The translations under genes were made by a program, and so were the position numbers. DNA of 64,000 nucleotides from Ridgeia piscesae. Its lineage: Eukaryota > Annelida > Polychaeta > Sabellida > Siboglinidae. The stretch spans positions 79,777 to 143,776 of the forward strand of contig JAODUO010001221.1 in assembly GCA_025642075.2 (NCBI GenBank), read 5' to 3'. Below are positions 1 through 38,151 of this stretch, piece after piece. Numbering within the stretch: position 1 is the first letter of the stretch; each line of letters opens with the position of its first letter. Under the pieces are notes generated by a model. It had not been told where the DNA came from. It saw only the letters and a list, made by a program, of their open reading frames with translations, and searched no databases.

Positions 1-224
1 TTCAAAATGCTGCTGTTATATCACAGGGAACATTATTTCTGTGACAGAGTGTCGAAACTGTTCTTGTGACACATCCTGGTTTAACAGTTTTCGGCATATA
101 AGATCGTTGTTAAGGTGCAAAATAAATTTTAAAGAGCACATTCACACTTGTGAGGTCATAAGGAAATTAGTGCAACAGTTCTCCAAGCTTTGTTTAAACT
201 TGCACCGAGTCATGTCTGGCCTAC

Positions 225-26532
<26,308 letters not shown>

Positions 26533-26679
26533 AGTTACAAATTTGTGCACTTTTAACAGAAATTATATTTTACAGAACTCGCTTAGTGCCGACAGGAAGT
26601 ACTCGGTGTCGCAGGAAAAATTATTTCCCTGTAAATATTTCTGGAGGCGGCGGCTCCTGTGACCTTTGAACTACCAGCG
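26533..26679. promoter_or_regulatory. Bidirectional INTS7/COMMD1 promoter interval
   Basis: Only 147 bp separate the divergent start codons of INTS7 (minus) and COMMD1 (plus). Both 5' UTRs and the core promoter must therefore overlap this interval unless additional noncoding exons exist. It contains a short GC-rich stretch (GGAGGCGGCGGCTCC) just before the COMMD1 ATG. No TATA box at a useful distance is evident. Inferred from gene geometry only. Confidence 0.6.
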
Positions 26680-28630
26680 ATGGCGGGCGACGGCAAAAGC
26701 TTCCTGGCACTAGTGAATGGACTGGCGAGGCATGATTACTACAACGACACTGACATTACAGACGAATTGCTGCACCAAGAACTATACCCAGATCTACCGG
26801 ACGCTGACTTCCTGCGTTTAGTACAAAAAGCACGAGGAATAACCAATGTTAGGGCCTTTTTGTTTCCCTCGATCTAGCCTATCCTATCATGTCTTGATCT
26901 ATCTACTTCAATACCGACCGGCTAGGTCTAGGATGGTTATAGTCTGCTTAGTCTAGCCTCTACTGTATAGTAGATGTGGAAAACTAAGTAGGTATTTGAG
27001 TTATTAATTGAAATTACAAATGGTCTAAAATATTTGAAATGTGGAGTTGCACATGACAGCAGTACTTCATAGTTTTGTCTTTATTTTTGTTCATGTAAAA
27101 CATATATATTTGGTGTATAACTGTAATTAAGAATCAATCAGTTTATTTCAAAACATATAACATGAAAAACAAAACAAGTCAAGTAAATAATTACTTAATA
27201 ATAAGTCACGTGATCATGAAGAAATATGCTTTGAAAAGTGGTAGATGTGAAGTTATACACTTACCTAGGTATAAGTGTCTACCCCTGTAAGTCACTCAAA
27301 TAACAGAATACTTTTCATATCAATTTGAACGTGCTGTGGGGTAACAATGGAAATAAGTGCGTGCACTTTTTGTGTTATCCGAATATTTAAATGTACCTTG
27401 TATTTATATATTATGCATATGTGTACAATGTTTTACATTTTATATTAAATCAATCAATCAATCAATCAAAAAACATATAAAAATTTTGAACATTCTTGGC
27501 TTTACGGGCATACTAAACACTTTGACATGCAGTTTATTTTCTGCATTAATTGTTAACAAATCAAATAATTAGGAATAACATAGCTGTCCGTTTTAAGCTA
27601 ATACCTTCAAATTTTGTTATACATGTAATCATTTTACGTCATAATCTTATGTATAACAAACTGTAATGCTATAATATTGTGTATGTTACAAATTATTTTG
27701 TTCCAGAGTTTGGCTATGACAGCTATGGATCTCGATCAGTCAGAAACATTCCTTGAAACACAAATGAAAAAGAAAGATGGTGGTATATCACAGGATCAAG
27801 CAAAAGCATTTACAAAGTTTTGGAAGAACAATTGGAAAAAAATTCATGATAGCCTTGTGGAGAGATCTTCGTGGAACAATAAGTTACAAACCATGAGTTG
27901 GAGGATTGACGTGGAGACCAGGGCACGGCATGCAGATCAAGTCAACACACCTATAGCCATTGTCGAATTACAGATCGCCAGTAGTGAACTACCCCAGAAG
28001 GTAAACATGTATAAATCTTGGAATATTTTAACTAACAGGAGGTAAAGACGTGATGTGTTAATCTTGGAATGTTTTAACTGAATAGATTATAAGCATAATA
28101 TCTAGTAATATCTAACATTATAAGCATAGCATCTAGTTTGGTTTTTTAACGTACGTAATAAATTAGTTGTAATTTTATCACTTTAATTTAACTTTAAAAT
28201 ATTGTGTTGAATATTATTTATTTAGTTATTTTTATCGACTTCTTTGAATATTCTTGATTTGGTCTTTCATGGCTATCATGCAATCATTCTTATAGCAAAA
28301 ATAATATATGTATGTCTCGAAATTTGTATGTAGTAATTATTTAGCTCTTGTAAAATAATAGATAATCCAAATTATCGAGCAGCATTCGTTTCAATTTTTT
28401 GTAAACTGAAATATAAATTGGTAGGACGATAGACCCACCATACCTAACTAATGACATATATAATCATTATTTATTTGTTTCACAGATACATTACAATTAA
28501 TACATGTCAATGCTTACTGTTTCAGGGTGCAGAGGTTGTCCGATTTGAGATGGATGAAAATACGTTGGCAAAAACACTGGACAGCTTAAAAGACATTGAT
28601 AGTGTCATTGCAAAATATTGTGACCAGTAA
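26680..28630 (+). CDS. COMMD1: COMM domain-containing protein 1 (complete, 3 exons, 188 aa)
   Basis: Exons 26680-26847, 27707-28000 and 28526-28630. COMMD1 is part of the Commander/CCC complex, which recycles endosomal cargo, and it also promotes NF-kB turnover and affects copper homeostasis. The N-terminal helical part has LVNGLARHDYYNDTDITDEL and the match RGITNSLAMTAMDL to the family's RGILKSIASADMDF. The COMM domain (about residues 120-188) holds the hallmark WRIDVETRARHADQVNTPIA and ends DSVIAKYCDQ. Human COMMD1 is 190 aa, so the length fits. I chose the ATG at 26680 because an upstream in-frame GTG is not a normal animal start. The first donor is an unusual GTTAGG; the second is GTAAAC. 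It is divergent from INTS7. Confidence 0.95.
26848..27706 (+). other. COMMD1 intron 1
   Basis: AT-rich, with a short (CAAT)n run near 27452. Donor GTTAGG is weak; acceptor TTTGTTCCAG is good. No other feature seen. Confidence 0.7.
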
Positions 28631-28845
28631 CATTGTATTTCTGGTGGCACTGAGAAGTGTTAGTGTAAATTTATATGTCTTATGTCAAAGGTAGTTCATT
28701 ATTATAAAATGTATCATCTTAATGACTTTTCAATTCAAGTATATAATGTATATGGTAATGCTGTACTTTTATTGGGAAACTCGATCCTGAGACATCTCAT
28801 CTTTCAATATTATGGTTCATTTTAATAGAAAATTCATTAAAACAT

Positions 28846-28851
28846 AATAAA
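28846..28851 (+). terminator. COMMD1 poly(A) signal
   Basis: Canonical AATAAA about 216 bp after the COMMD1 stop codon, in an AT-rich 3' UTR. Confidence 0.6.
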
Positions 28852-29479
28852 ATGCTAAATGCCTGGTTGACTTGGGCATTGTTTTTTCACAAATTGCTCT
28901 TAGTAAATATATTCTGTGTCGTGTTTTAAAGATGCTTAATTTTTAGCAATGAATTAAAAACAAAGCAAAAGGTACAAAACTATGCCACAATTTTAGAACT
29001 TAATAACCATTTTCCTGGGGTCATGTCACATGATATCTCTTATATATTTTCATAATTCTTTGTAAATACTTTTGTGGATTTCACAGATTTTTTATTTTGC
29101 AACACCAGCATCTATTACAAGACTACTTGTAGTTTGGAGAGCTGTTCAATAGAAATTCTTTGTTACGCCATTGAAATAATAAATGACAATGGGCTAAGTT
29201 ATGTGATCCTGTATTTCTGTTGTGTAGAGGCAGATTATGACTATAAAATGTATGGTATTAAATGTTATAGCTTTAGTGATCATTGTTTCATTTGTTTGAG
29301 ATGAATGTATAAACAAATTATGTGCAATTTTTGCAGTGTGAATTATCTCAATTGTTGCTGTCCAAAATCGGGTGAAATTACTTTTATTTGGGGCATCTGC
29401 TATCAATATTTTACACTTAACCTATACCATTAACTGTCAATATAAATTATTCATATCATCATATTAATGTTTGCAAATA

Positions 29480-29700
29480 ATTATTCTGTGTAAACAAATA
29501 CATCGCTTGGATGGAATATCATTAGATTTAGTTACAATTTTGCTTGTAAATTAAAATGCTATATCAATTTGTCAAGTATCCACAAAATAACAGAACACAG
29601 GAATATTTATGAATTTACATCAAGTATTTTTATGTGGATTTTGACCTGTAGATGTTTATCCCAGTGTTTACATTAATGTGATTGATAATGGGGTTGATGA
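29480..29700. repeat. Interspersed repeat, copy also at 32480-32720
   Basis: Shared strings include TGGAATATCATTAGATTTA and CCAGTGTTTACATTAATGTG followed by ATTGATAA, in the same order and spacing in both copies. Confidence 0.75.
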
Positions 29701-30206
29701 AAATACTTTTGTCTGATATCAGACATCGTAATTTTTTTAAAGAAAATTCTCTGACTGCAGTAGTTGTACCCCCTCGTGACTCGATATAGAGATATGTCTG
29801 GCTAAAATATAGCATAGCCTGGACAAATTCTCAAGCTCTTTGAATCCATGGTCTATGCAAACACACACGCACAAACATGCTCACACAATGCACCAAGGCA
29901 TCTGGCAAATAAAAAAGGTCTTAGAAGTACATAGAAGATGAAGACCACAATCAAGCTGCATGGTAAATCAAATTATATATTACTTAAACAAGGGTATGTA
30001 CTTTATAACTCCCATGTCGGTTGATATAAATCAATAAAAGAAGAACTCAAAAAAATGAATACATTAAGAATCTTGCAATTTTGTTTAAGCATATAATAAA
30101 TAATTAACAGTCATAATATGTTGCTGAACATCTATTTTGGCTGTAATAGGTTAACAATATTTAGCCAATTAAACTAAATTACCAATTTATACATACAAAT
30201 AGCTAA

Positions 30207-30550
30207 CTATAAATTATGGAGCATGTTGTAGTGAAACAAATTGTATAAAATTACAAAATAGGCATACAAACAAGTATAAAATGTGTAACTTCATTGTTAA
30301 TTGAATACATGGAAGTAAAGAAATTTAAATAATACTAAAGGCAAAAGAAATTATGAAGCATGTTGTAGTGAAAAAAATTGTATAAAACTACAAAATAGGC
30401 TAACAAATTGAATACACATACAATTATTCCATAATATTTATTATTATATAACATTATAGTCAATTATGGTATAAAATGTGTAACTTCATTGTTAATTGAA
30501 TACATGGATGTAAAGAAATTTAAATAATACTAAAGGCAAACGAAGTAAAT
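30207..30550. repeat. Diverged tandem duplication of about 150-200 bp
   Basis: Two copies share GCATGTTGTAGTGAAA, AAATTGTATAAAA, TACAAAATAGGC, ATAAAATGTGTAACTTCATT, GTTAATTGAATACATGGA and AAATTTAAATAATACTAAAG. The second copy has an extra AT-rich insert. Confidence 0.8.
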
Positions 30551-30753
30551 ACTGTGTGTGTACTATGAATGAGTCATTACATCACAATTTATACAGCGGC
30601 GTATATATCTGGTGTAGCAGCGTTTCTTAACTTCCGGGAAGCAACCGCGGATCAGAGGCCGGTGTCCTTCGAGATAAGCATCAACTATGTTGTAATTTAC
30701 CACTTCTCTTCCTGTTAGTTTGGTTAACTGTAGCGTTCCATCGAGTAACAGTG

Positions 30754-33700
30754 ATGGCAAAGATTTTTGAGACATTGAACGACCCGCAGTTGGTTGTGAA
30801 GTTTCAGAGATTGTGCGGGGTGTATCCGGCACCAAGCGATTCGGGTACGGTCCCGCCCCAATTTGTCCAAAAGCAAACAAACACTAGCGTTTCCAACCTG
30901 ATAAGCTTCCTCAACGATTTTTCTGAAAGCAGCACTACCGTCGACAGTAAGAAAGCAAGCTGCAATGGGTCTTCGAAACACCCAACAGCAACACAGAGCG
31001 CTGACGCAGGACTGGCGGCTTGCAATGGCAATGGCATCCTCCCTGAACACAGGAATGGTTTCACACGTCCGGACTTGCGTGAACGAGTCGCCAGCAATGG
31101 TGTTGCTGGTACCAGTACTAGGAAGATTTCCCACATGAAGAAAGACTCCACGGCCAGTACTGATTTCTCAGCTACCGAATCAGACAGTGACCAGAGTTGT
31201 GCTGGCAGCAAGAGAAGCAGCGATTACGTAGCCACAAATTTATTCCTGGACTATCTGTTCCGCTTTGGTGCCAGCTTGGGAAACGAAGTCTTCTACATCA
31301 CATTCTTCCCATTTTGGTTCTGGAACATTGACGGTTACGTCGGCCGGAGGATCTGTGTATTCTGGTGCATCTTCATGTATCTGGGACAAGCGACAAAAGA
31401 CATTATTCGATGGCCACGACCACCTGCACCCCCTGTCATGCGTATGGAGAAACGCTATGCACTGGAGTATGGTATGCCGTCGACACATGCCATGGTTGGT
31501 GCTGGACTACCATTTACAATACTCATTCTCACAAAGGACAGATACGTGGTATGTATAGCATTGCCATTGCTCAGTTTTTACACGAAACATGCATAATTAT
31601 TGTAAGTAAGTAATTGTACATGATATGACATTGGGGCCTACTGTAATGACTGTATGTGTTAAGACACAGGCTTAGCTACAGACCCATTGCCCATCTTCAG
31701 GGCTTTATGCTTGATCCAAATTTAGCCAGTCACACATTTTTTTGGTGGACACATGAATGTCAACTGTTAAGCCACTTTTATAAACTTTAAATGTTTATTT
31801 TACCTGAAATTGACTACAAACATACATGTGACACCATAAATTTACACTCATTTTAAGGCATAATTGATAATATCTATGATTTGTGTTTTACCTGTACACC
31901 CATATTTCTACCATTCCGAAACAGGTTTTACTCATTTAAATGATGGGTGGACGCAACTTAGCAGGGTAGATGGTAGAACGTTGCAAATCCTCCTACAAAA
32001 TTAAACATATCTGTCAATGTGGAATGCCAATAATTAAATAATAAGTGACAATATGTGCTGACCAGAAACCACCATCCAAAACCCTAGGGTGCCTCAGCTC
32101 AGAGTCAGCTGGAGTAGTTGGGGAAGGAGGGTGGGTCAAGTTGAAAATTAGCTGCAGAAAATGCAAACAAACTTTGAAGCCTGGACATAATGGCTCTTGG
32201 CCTTTGGCCAAATTACTTAGTATCTGCAGAGCATAGCACTGTGGATAACAATTAATTAACTGTGAAGCAGTTGTTGACAACGATTCCCAATTTTGCAACT
32301 TAGCTGGCTAAAACCTATTTGGTTTCAAGTTATGATGAGTATATACAATATATTTGGTTTCCTCGAAATACAAAGAAAATCATGACTAGATTTTTAAAGA
32401 TGGCAAAATATGGAAACTCTTCACAAAACAGACAGGATTGACAGGCAGACAATAAGTATAACATAACAAAGTTATTCAGTCATGCAGCATAAACAAATAT
32501 GTCACTTGGGTGGAATATCATTAGATTTAATCAAATTTCCCTTAGAAATTACTTGACAGTCTGACTGAATATTGTTACATAAACATGCCAGACATCCACA
32601 AAACAGTAGCAAAGAGGAACAGTATTCAATATTTACATCATGTAATTTTTTTATCCGGATTTTAACATGTGCATATAAATTTACCCCCAGTGTTTACATT
32701 AATGTGATTGATAAGCTGATACCATTTTAGAGCATCAAAATATTATGTTTTGCTTGAATAGCTACACCAAGAAGTCACATTGTAATAATTTCTAATTATA
32801 ATACCTGTATGATAAATATAGATTATATGTGGCATGTTGCGTCTAAACATTGAGTGCCTTGATTGACAGCCAGCGGGGCCCATAGCTACTACAGGTGACA
32901 CGAGGACTGACAACAGAGTAATTATAGATTGTAATCTAATAACTGCATGTGGTTGTGACATTGTATTGTTGTGGTTGCAGTACACATTCGAGTGGGGTCT
33001 GCTGGTTGCTGTGCTGTGGTGTACAACAGTCTGTTTGAGTCGGCTCTACCTTGGCATGCACAGTGTTCTTGTGAGTGCAACAGTCTGAGTCATTCCACGC
33101 TACCTGTAACTGACTCTAATTACAGTCGTCCATTTAGACATGCTGCTGTGTATCACATCTAACCACTCAATTTATATGCCCTGGTGAAGTAGTTGCTGAA
33201 AACTGCGAGTAAATTGACCGTGAAGTACACTTAAGAATAATGACTATAACCGTCTAATCTGAGGAGCCTCATCATGCATGGATGCTGATAACTTTACAAG
33301 GTGTATGCTACATTTATTAGTAATTTCAAATTTCAAAAGCATTTAATTACGCTATTAAACATAATTTCTCATATCACTTTTTGACAGCTCTACCGAACGT
33401 TGCATAATGATTTTGCATTTATCCAGCCCTTGTTTTCTTAACTTGGTTCTTCGAAGGACTTGTGCATAACAGATGTTAGTTTATTATTAGTTTATTCAGC
33501 CTCCATTACCAGATACGAAGGAATAAAGTATATACATTCATATGTAAAAACACACAATTTACAGTAAAATGACTAGTAATGTAACGGTATCCAGACATTT
33601 CGGTAAAGGACACTTTGGTAATGGACGTTTTGGTAACTGACATTTCGGTAACAGGACATTTCGGTAACAGGACATTTCGGTAACTGACATTTCGGTAATA

Positions 33701-34824
33701 GGACATTTTGGTAACAGACATTTTGGTAATAGGACATCTTGGTAACATATATATTTGGTAGCAAACTGACTGACATCTCAACATGTTACCTCCTAATATG
33801 GCAGACTGGACTCTGATTATTTTCAGTAGTTTTACCGAAATGTCTTGTTACCAAAATATCTTAATTGTTACCGAAATGTCTAGTTACCGAAATGTCTAGT
33901 TACCGAAATGTCTAGTTACCGAAATGTCTAGTTACCGAAATGTCTAGTTACCGAAATGTCTAGTTACCAAAATGTCCTGTTACCGAAATGTCTGTTACCA
34001 GTGTCCTTTACCAAAATGTCATGGATCCTAATGTAACATAGTATTTTTGTAAGAAATTCTTTGGAGCGTAACTTTTGAAATGTCAGCTCTGAGTCTTGGT
34101 CACATACTGGTGTGATGGCTCCCGTTTTATAGCTGATGGGTCGAAACATTGTATGCGTCAAAAGTTAATTTCTTTAAAAAGTAAGTTAATTTCTTTAAAA
34201 AGTAAGTTAATTTCTTTAAAAATGTCTTAATTTCTGTTTTGTTCATTGTAGGACATCATTGCTGGTCTCATCTACATCTTTGCCCTGATGCCCGCGTGTT
34301 TCCCTCTCCTCAACCCCATTGACGAGTTCCTCCTAGACAGCCCCTACGCCCCAGCGGTCAGCGTCCTAGTGCCCCTTGCCCTCGCCCTTGCCTATCCTAC
34401 CCTGGATAAGTGGAGCACAGCGCGGGGGGACACAACCCTGATCCTGGGGGTGGGTGCTGGGGTGGCCCTGGGCCACTGGGTGTGCTACCAGTATGGCTTC
34501 ATGCACAAAGCCCCGACACCCCCACCCTACGAGATCCTCATGCCTAACATCAACTGGCTAGGGCAGGTCGTCATGCGGCTGTGTCTCGGTGTAGTCATCC
34601 TGGTGGCCACCAGGGCGCTCATGAAGGCAACCGTCTACAACGTCGCGTGTTATCTCTCCGGCGTCAACCGCAACGACTACAGTCAATCAACGCAGATGCT
34701 CTCGGTCGAGTTGCCATACAAGTTCGTCACGTATCTAGTGATCGCTTTCAACACCGTGTGGCTCGCTCCTCAAGTCTTCCACTTCATCGGCATCGAACGA
34801 GAGACGTTTTTCACGGAGATTTAG
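30754..34824 (+). CDS. SGPP1: Sphingosine-1-phosphate phosphatase (complete, 3 coding exons, 485 aa)
   Basis: Exons 30754-31548, 32981-33070 and 34252-34824. It is an ER multi-pass lipid phosphatase that removes phosphate from sphingosine-1-phosphate. All three PAP2-family signatures are present: C1 KDIIRWPRP (K-x6-RP), C2 PSTHAM with its histidine, and C3 [12 protein letters not shown], which spans the exon 2/3 junction. A long serine-rich, probably cytosolic N-terminus of about 165 residues precedes the first membrane segment; the C-terminal half is strongly hydrophobic. At 485 aa it is longer than human SGPP1 (about 441) and SGPP2 (about 399), mostly through the N-terminus, so SGPP1 is the likelier name, but invertebrates may have a single ancestral gene. 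The start is the ATG at 30754. Exon 3 is GC-rich relative to its flanks. Confidence 0.93.
31549..32980 (+). other. SGPP intron 1
   Basis: AT-rich intron with donor GTATGT and acceptor GTGGTTGCAG. It contains the second copy of the 29480-type repeat at about 32480-32720. Confidence 0.7.
33590..34025. repeat. Inverted pair of short tandem arrays in SGPP intron 2
   Basis: The left half (33590-33750) repeats GGACATTTCGGTAAC-type units; the right half (33830-34025) repeats the inverse complement TTACCGAAATGTCTAG. Together they form a large potential hairpin about 230 bp before exon 3. Confidence 0.85.
34163..34224 (+). repeat. 21-bp tandem repeat just before SGPP exon 3 acceptor
   Basis: Three units of TTAATTTCTTTAAAAAGTAAG end about 27 bp before the exon. 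The pyrimidine tract of the acceptor begins with the same TTAATTTCT. Confidence 0.85.
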
Positions 34825-36960
34825 ATAGCATCATTGATCCCTTCCAAGACTCCTTTGGTGGCAGCTCTGATACTTTGTAATATTTGAGATAATTTTGACC
34901 ATTTATTTTCAGGTTTATTTGGCTCAGTTAAGTTAGGCAATATAAAGTTAGATGATGCACGTTAAATACCAACAACACTTGTAGCTGAAAATTGCGTCAG
35001 TTACAAATATTTGTTCATACAAATGTTCCATGATATGTTGTGGGCAAGCTGGAAGTAAAACTAGATCAGAGCTTGTGCATCATTCAGGTAAAATATGTTG
35101 CTGCCAATTTGCAAAACCATGCAAAAACATCCCACACTTGAGGGGGATTCCGGAGGGAGGACTCGCAATGTTTGTTGTGCCAACTTGGAAGGTGAATTGT
35201 CTGGAGTCTACAAATGAGTGTATGTTCTTGTCTATCGTCCGTTGCAGTCATGAGAAATTGTTTGTGGTTTTGGGCTCAGATTAGTTCTGTCATACCCTAG
35301 GATCACGTTGTTTTAAGGTCCCATTCAAATGTTACATCACAACCAACCTAGAAATACTCTGTGTTGCTGTGCCGAATATTTCTGAAGATGTTTAGCGGTA
35401 GCAGTATTTTTCTACACAATATGCCACTTCATAAATGTTGCTTGTAGAAAGCCTGTACACGCACATAGAATTTTTGACAATGCTCGGAACAAATTGATCT
35501 CATGTGAACATCAATTATGAATGCACTGTATATGTTGTCACACAAACCCAACTTTACAACATTATTAATATTTCATCCAAGTTATTACAAGTACACACTG
35601 AGAGGAAAATTAGAGATAACTAAGAATGAAATAATTAAGAATGCGGTGGTTGTGTTAAGAACAATTATGATTGTTGGGTTCTTTGTTTACTTTTATATTC
35701 GCTTTTGATTTAAGAAACAAGCAAACTTGTTCATAATTTTGTAATATCATTATCAGTATGGAGCAGGTTATGATCTGAATGAATGCTATAACTATAATGG
35801 TTGTCTATTCCACACATGCACAAGTTATATAATAAACTGTAGTAACCACAATGGCATTAAAGCCACTTCAAAAATATGACAGATTCATCCAAGTTATATA
35901 ACAACCAAGACAGCATTTAGGGAAGATGTGATATCACCATGCAATCAAGAAATTTAATGTCTTAGGCTGTTTTAGTCTAGTGATCTGAATAATTTGATAT
36001 GTTGTTTGTTTTATGAGTTATTGTTTCACTATATGAAACATGATGGAATAGTTTCCCTGTTAAGAAATGTTACATAGCAAGTGCATCATTTCTGATGTAA
36101 TTATAGTGAAATATTAAGGAGGGTCGGGTTATTAATATAATAGAGAGAAAAACTGCTTCAACTTTAGTTTTGGCATTTTTTGGTGGTGCTTTGTAAATTG
36201 CACAGTGGGTTTTACAAACACAAAGTGAAGCTTTGCACGTCTAAATACATGATATGTACATCTATATTTGTGAGTTACATGAGCATATCATTCCACTGGG
36301 TGTGAGGACTATAATGTCTATTTACTCTGTATACTCAGGAAATCAGGCACAAATTATGGCAATGCTTGGATGGTCTCGAAAGATATCTTGCAGTGTAATC
36401 CTTTAAACTACCCGCTGAGGTAAAGCTTGGACTTCGCGTGACTCTACAATCTGTTGTTGAAAGTGTATTTTTATTTATGTTCGTTTGCGAGTGTAATGGT
36501 CACGCTGCATGGTTTGTTGATTTGTTTTCCTATTTCTCTGCCGGTCTTGTACATAAAATTGCATGAAGTCAGCTTTGGAGTATTTGGCCTGCATTAAAAT
36601 GTGTTTTGATGGAGTTACATTGTTTTCACTTGTTCTTCAAAGATGCTTAAGTGACAGTCGAGTTATTCACACATTTAAATGTGTTTACAAGACGATATCA
36701 TTGCTATCAAGTAGCTTTCCCAAGTGTTCTCAGCTCAAAGGTCCTGTTACATCGTGACTTCTTGTAAACAATTTATGAAAAAGTGGCTAGTTTGTCGACC
36801 TTCAACTTTGTGAAGTTGCTGTTCTTACTCAAAAGTTGTTTTTAATGTAGCGAGGTACACTGTACATCACCATGGTGAGACTATGTTGCAGCATCATACG
36901 CAACACCCTATAGTGATAGCAACGCTTGCAAATAAACCAGTGTTATTTTTCAAATGATTC
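34825..36960 (+). other. SGPP 3' untranslated region
   Basis: AT-rich noncoding stretch from the stop codon to a canonical AATAAA at 36931. No conserved ORF or repeat unit is seen in it. The assignment as one long 3' UTR is inferred from the first convincing poly(A) signal; shorter isoforms are possible. Confidence 0.5.
36931..36936 (+). terminator. SGPP candidate poly(A) signal
   Basis: AATAAA about 2.1 kb after the SGPP stop codon and about 850 bp before the poly(A) signal of the convergent ZRANB3 gene. Confidence 0.45.
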
Positions 36961-37284
36961 GTCTCTGGTTTGATATCGCGACCGATGTAAAGCTGGGAAA
37001 ACCGCAGCAAGCCATTGAAAATATAAAACTGTATACATTGTTAAACAAATTAGTAAATTGTATGTACAATTTTATAGTGTACAATCACACAGAATATTTC
37101 ATAACATGCTAATCAATTGGGCAACAAAGTTTTACAACTGACAACAAAAATGACAATCTAGATGGTGAACCTCTTGAATGTGTCTGTAACTATAAGTGTT
37201 AAGTTTAACTGTAAACATGTTGTTGCATAACTAATTATTTGGAAGGCAAGTTTTACATAGTCAGGGAAGAAAAAGATATCTGCA

Positions 37285-37750
37285 GATTTGAGAGCCACCA
37301 ATGAACGACTCAATATTTCAGAGAAACCAATGAGCAACTCAGATTTGAGAGCCATCAATGAACGACTCAAGATTTCAGAGAAACCAATGAGCAACTCAGA
37401 TTTGAGAGCCACCAATGAACGACTCAAGATTTCAGAGAAACCAATGAGCAACTCAGATTTGAGAGCCACCAATGAACGACTCAAGATTTCAGAGAAACCA
37501 ATGAGCAACTCAGATTTGAGAGCCACCAATGAACGACTCAATATTTCAGAGAAACCAATGAGCAACTCAGATTTGAGAGCCACCAATGAACGACTCAATA
37601 TTTCAGAGAAACCAATGAGCAACTCAGATTTGAGAGCCACCAATGAACGACTCAATATTTCAGAGAAACCAATGAGCAACTCAGATTTGAGAGCCACCAA
37701 TGAACGACTCAATATTTCAGAGAAACTAATGAGCAACTCAGATTTCAGAC
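37285..37750. repeat. 57-bp tandem repeat (8 copies) between SGPP and ZRANB3
   Basis: Near-identical 57-bp units beginning GATTTGAGAGCCACCAATGA. The length is a multiple of three, so both strands read open (19-residue periodic peptides), but there is no start context, splice signal or family match. It lies just past the ZRANB3 poly(A) signal. Confidence 0.92.
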
Positions 37751-37787
37751 CCACACAAAACGCAATGCTAAAAAATGTCACATTGCA

Positions 37788-37793
37788 TTTATT
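37788..37793 (-). terminator. ZRANB3 poly(A) signal
   Basis: TTTATT on the plus strand (AATAAA on the minus strand), about 167 bp after the ZRANB3 stop codon. Confidence 0.6.
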
Positions 37794-37959
37794 GCAAAGC
37801 ATGTAATAAACACAAAACATGCATCTACAGTGATTTTTTTAATATATAAAACATACTCTTTCCTAAAATGTTGCTTACAATTCACTAGTTATTTTGTTCC
37901 ACGATGACATACTGCTGTCATTCAAGCCAATCAGCACTGTGTCAGTCAATGACACCGAG

Positions 37960-38151
37960 TCACTGCACTGAAAAGAACGCTGTGATGTCGCCACATTTGG
38001 CCGCCAGCTGGCGCTGCTTCTGTTTGGCACGTTCTTTGTTTTGTTGGGCAGTGACGTCTCGGTGACACACAGTACACAGTGTCCGCAGATTGTCAACGTC
38101 ACACTCCCCACCCCCCTCTGCCACTGGGGTGATGTGGTCCACGTTCCAAAA
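37960..38151 (-). CDS. ZRANB3: ZRANB3 last coding exon, HNH nuclease core
   Basis: Encodes FWNVDHITPVAEGGGECDVD then NLRTLCTVCHRDVTAQQ, the HNH core with D-H, N and H at about 1308/1309, 1324 and 1333. The C-terminus ends CGDITAFFSVQ, where human ZRANB3 ends with an APIM motif (SDITRFLVKK). Stop TGA at 37962-37960. Confidence 0.95.
   Translation of the reverse strand, partial: FWNVDHITPVAEGGGECDVDNLRTLCTVCHRDVTAQQNKERAKQKQRQLAAKCGDITAFFSVQ

Larger units (their letters stand above)
28631..30753. other. COMMD1-SGPP intergenic stretch
   Basis: AT-rich. Holds the COMMD1 3' UTR, an interspersed repeat at about 29480-29700 that recurs in SGPP intron 1 (about 32480-32720), and a tandem duplication at 30207-30550 just before the SGPP promoter region. 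Confidence 0.6.

Noticed and set aside
37158..37820. Paired ORFs on both strands (220 aa minus, 172 aa plus) over the 57-bp repeat.
   Set aside because: Both strands being open is a consequence of a stop-free 57-bp unit; no family similarity or gene structure.
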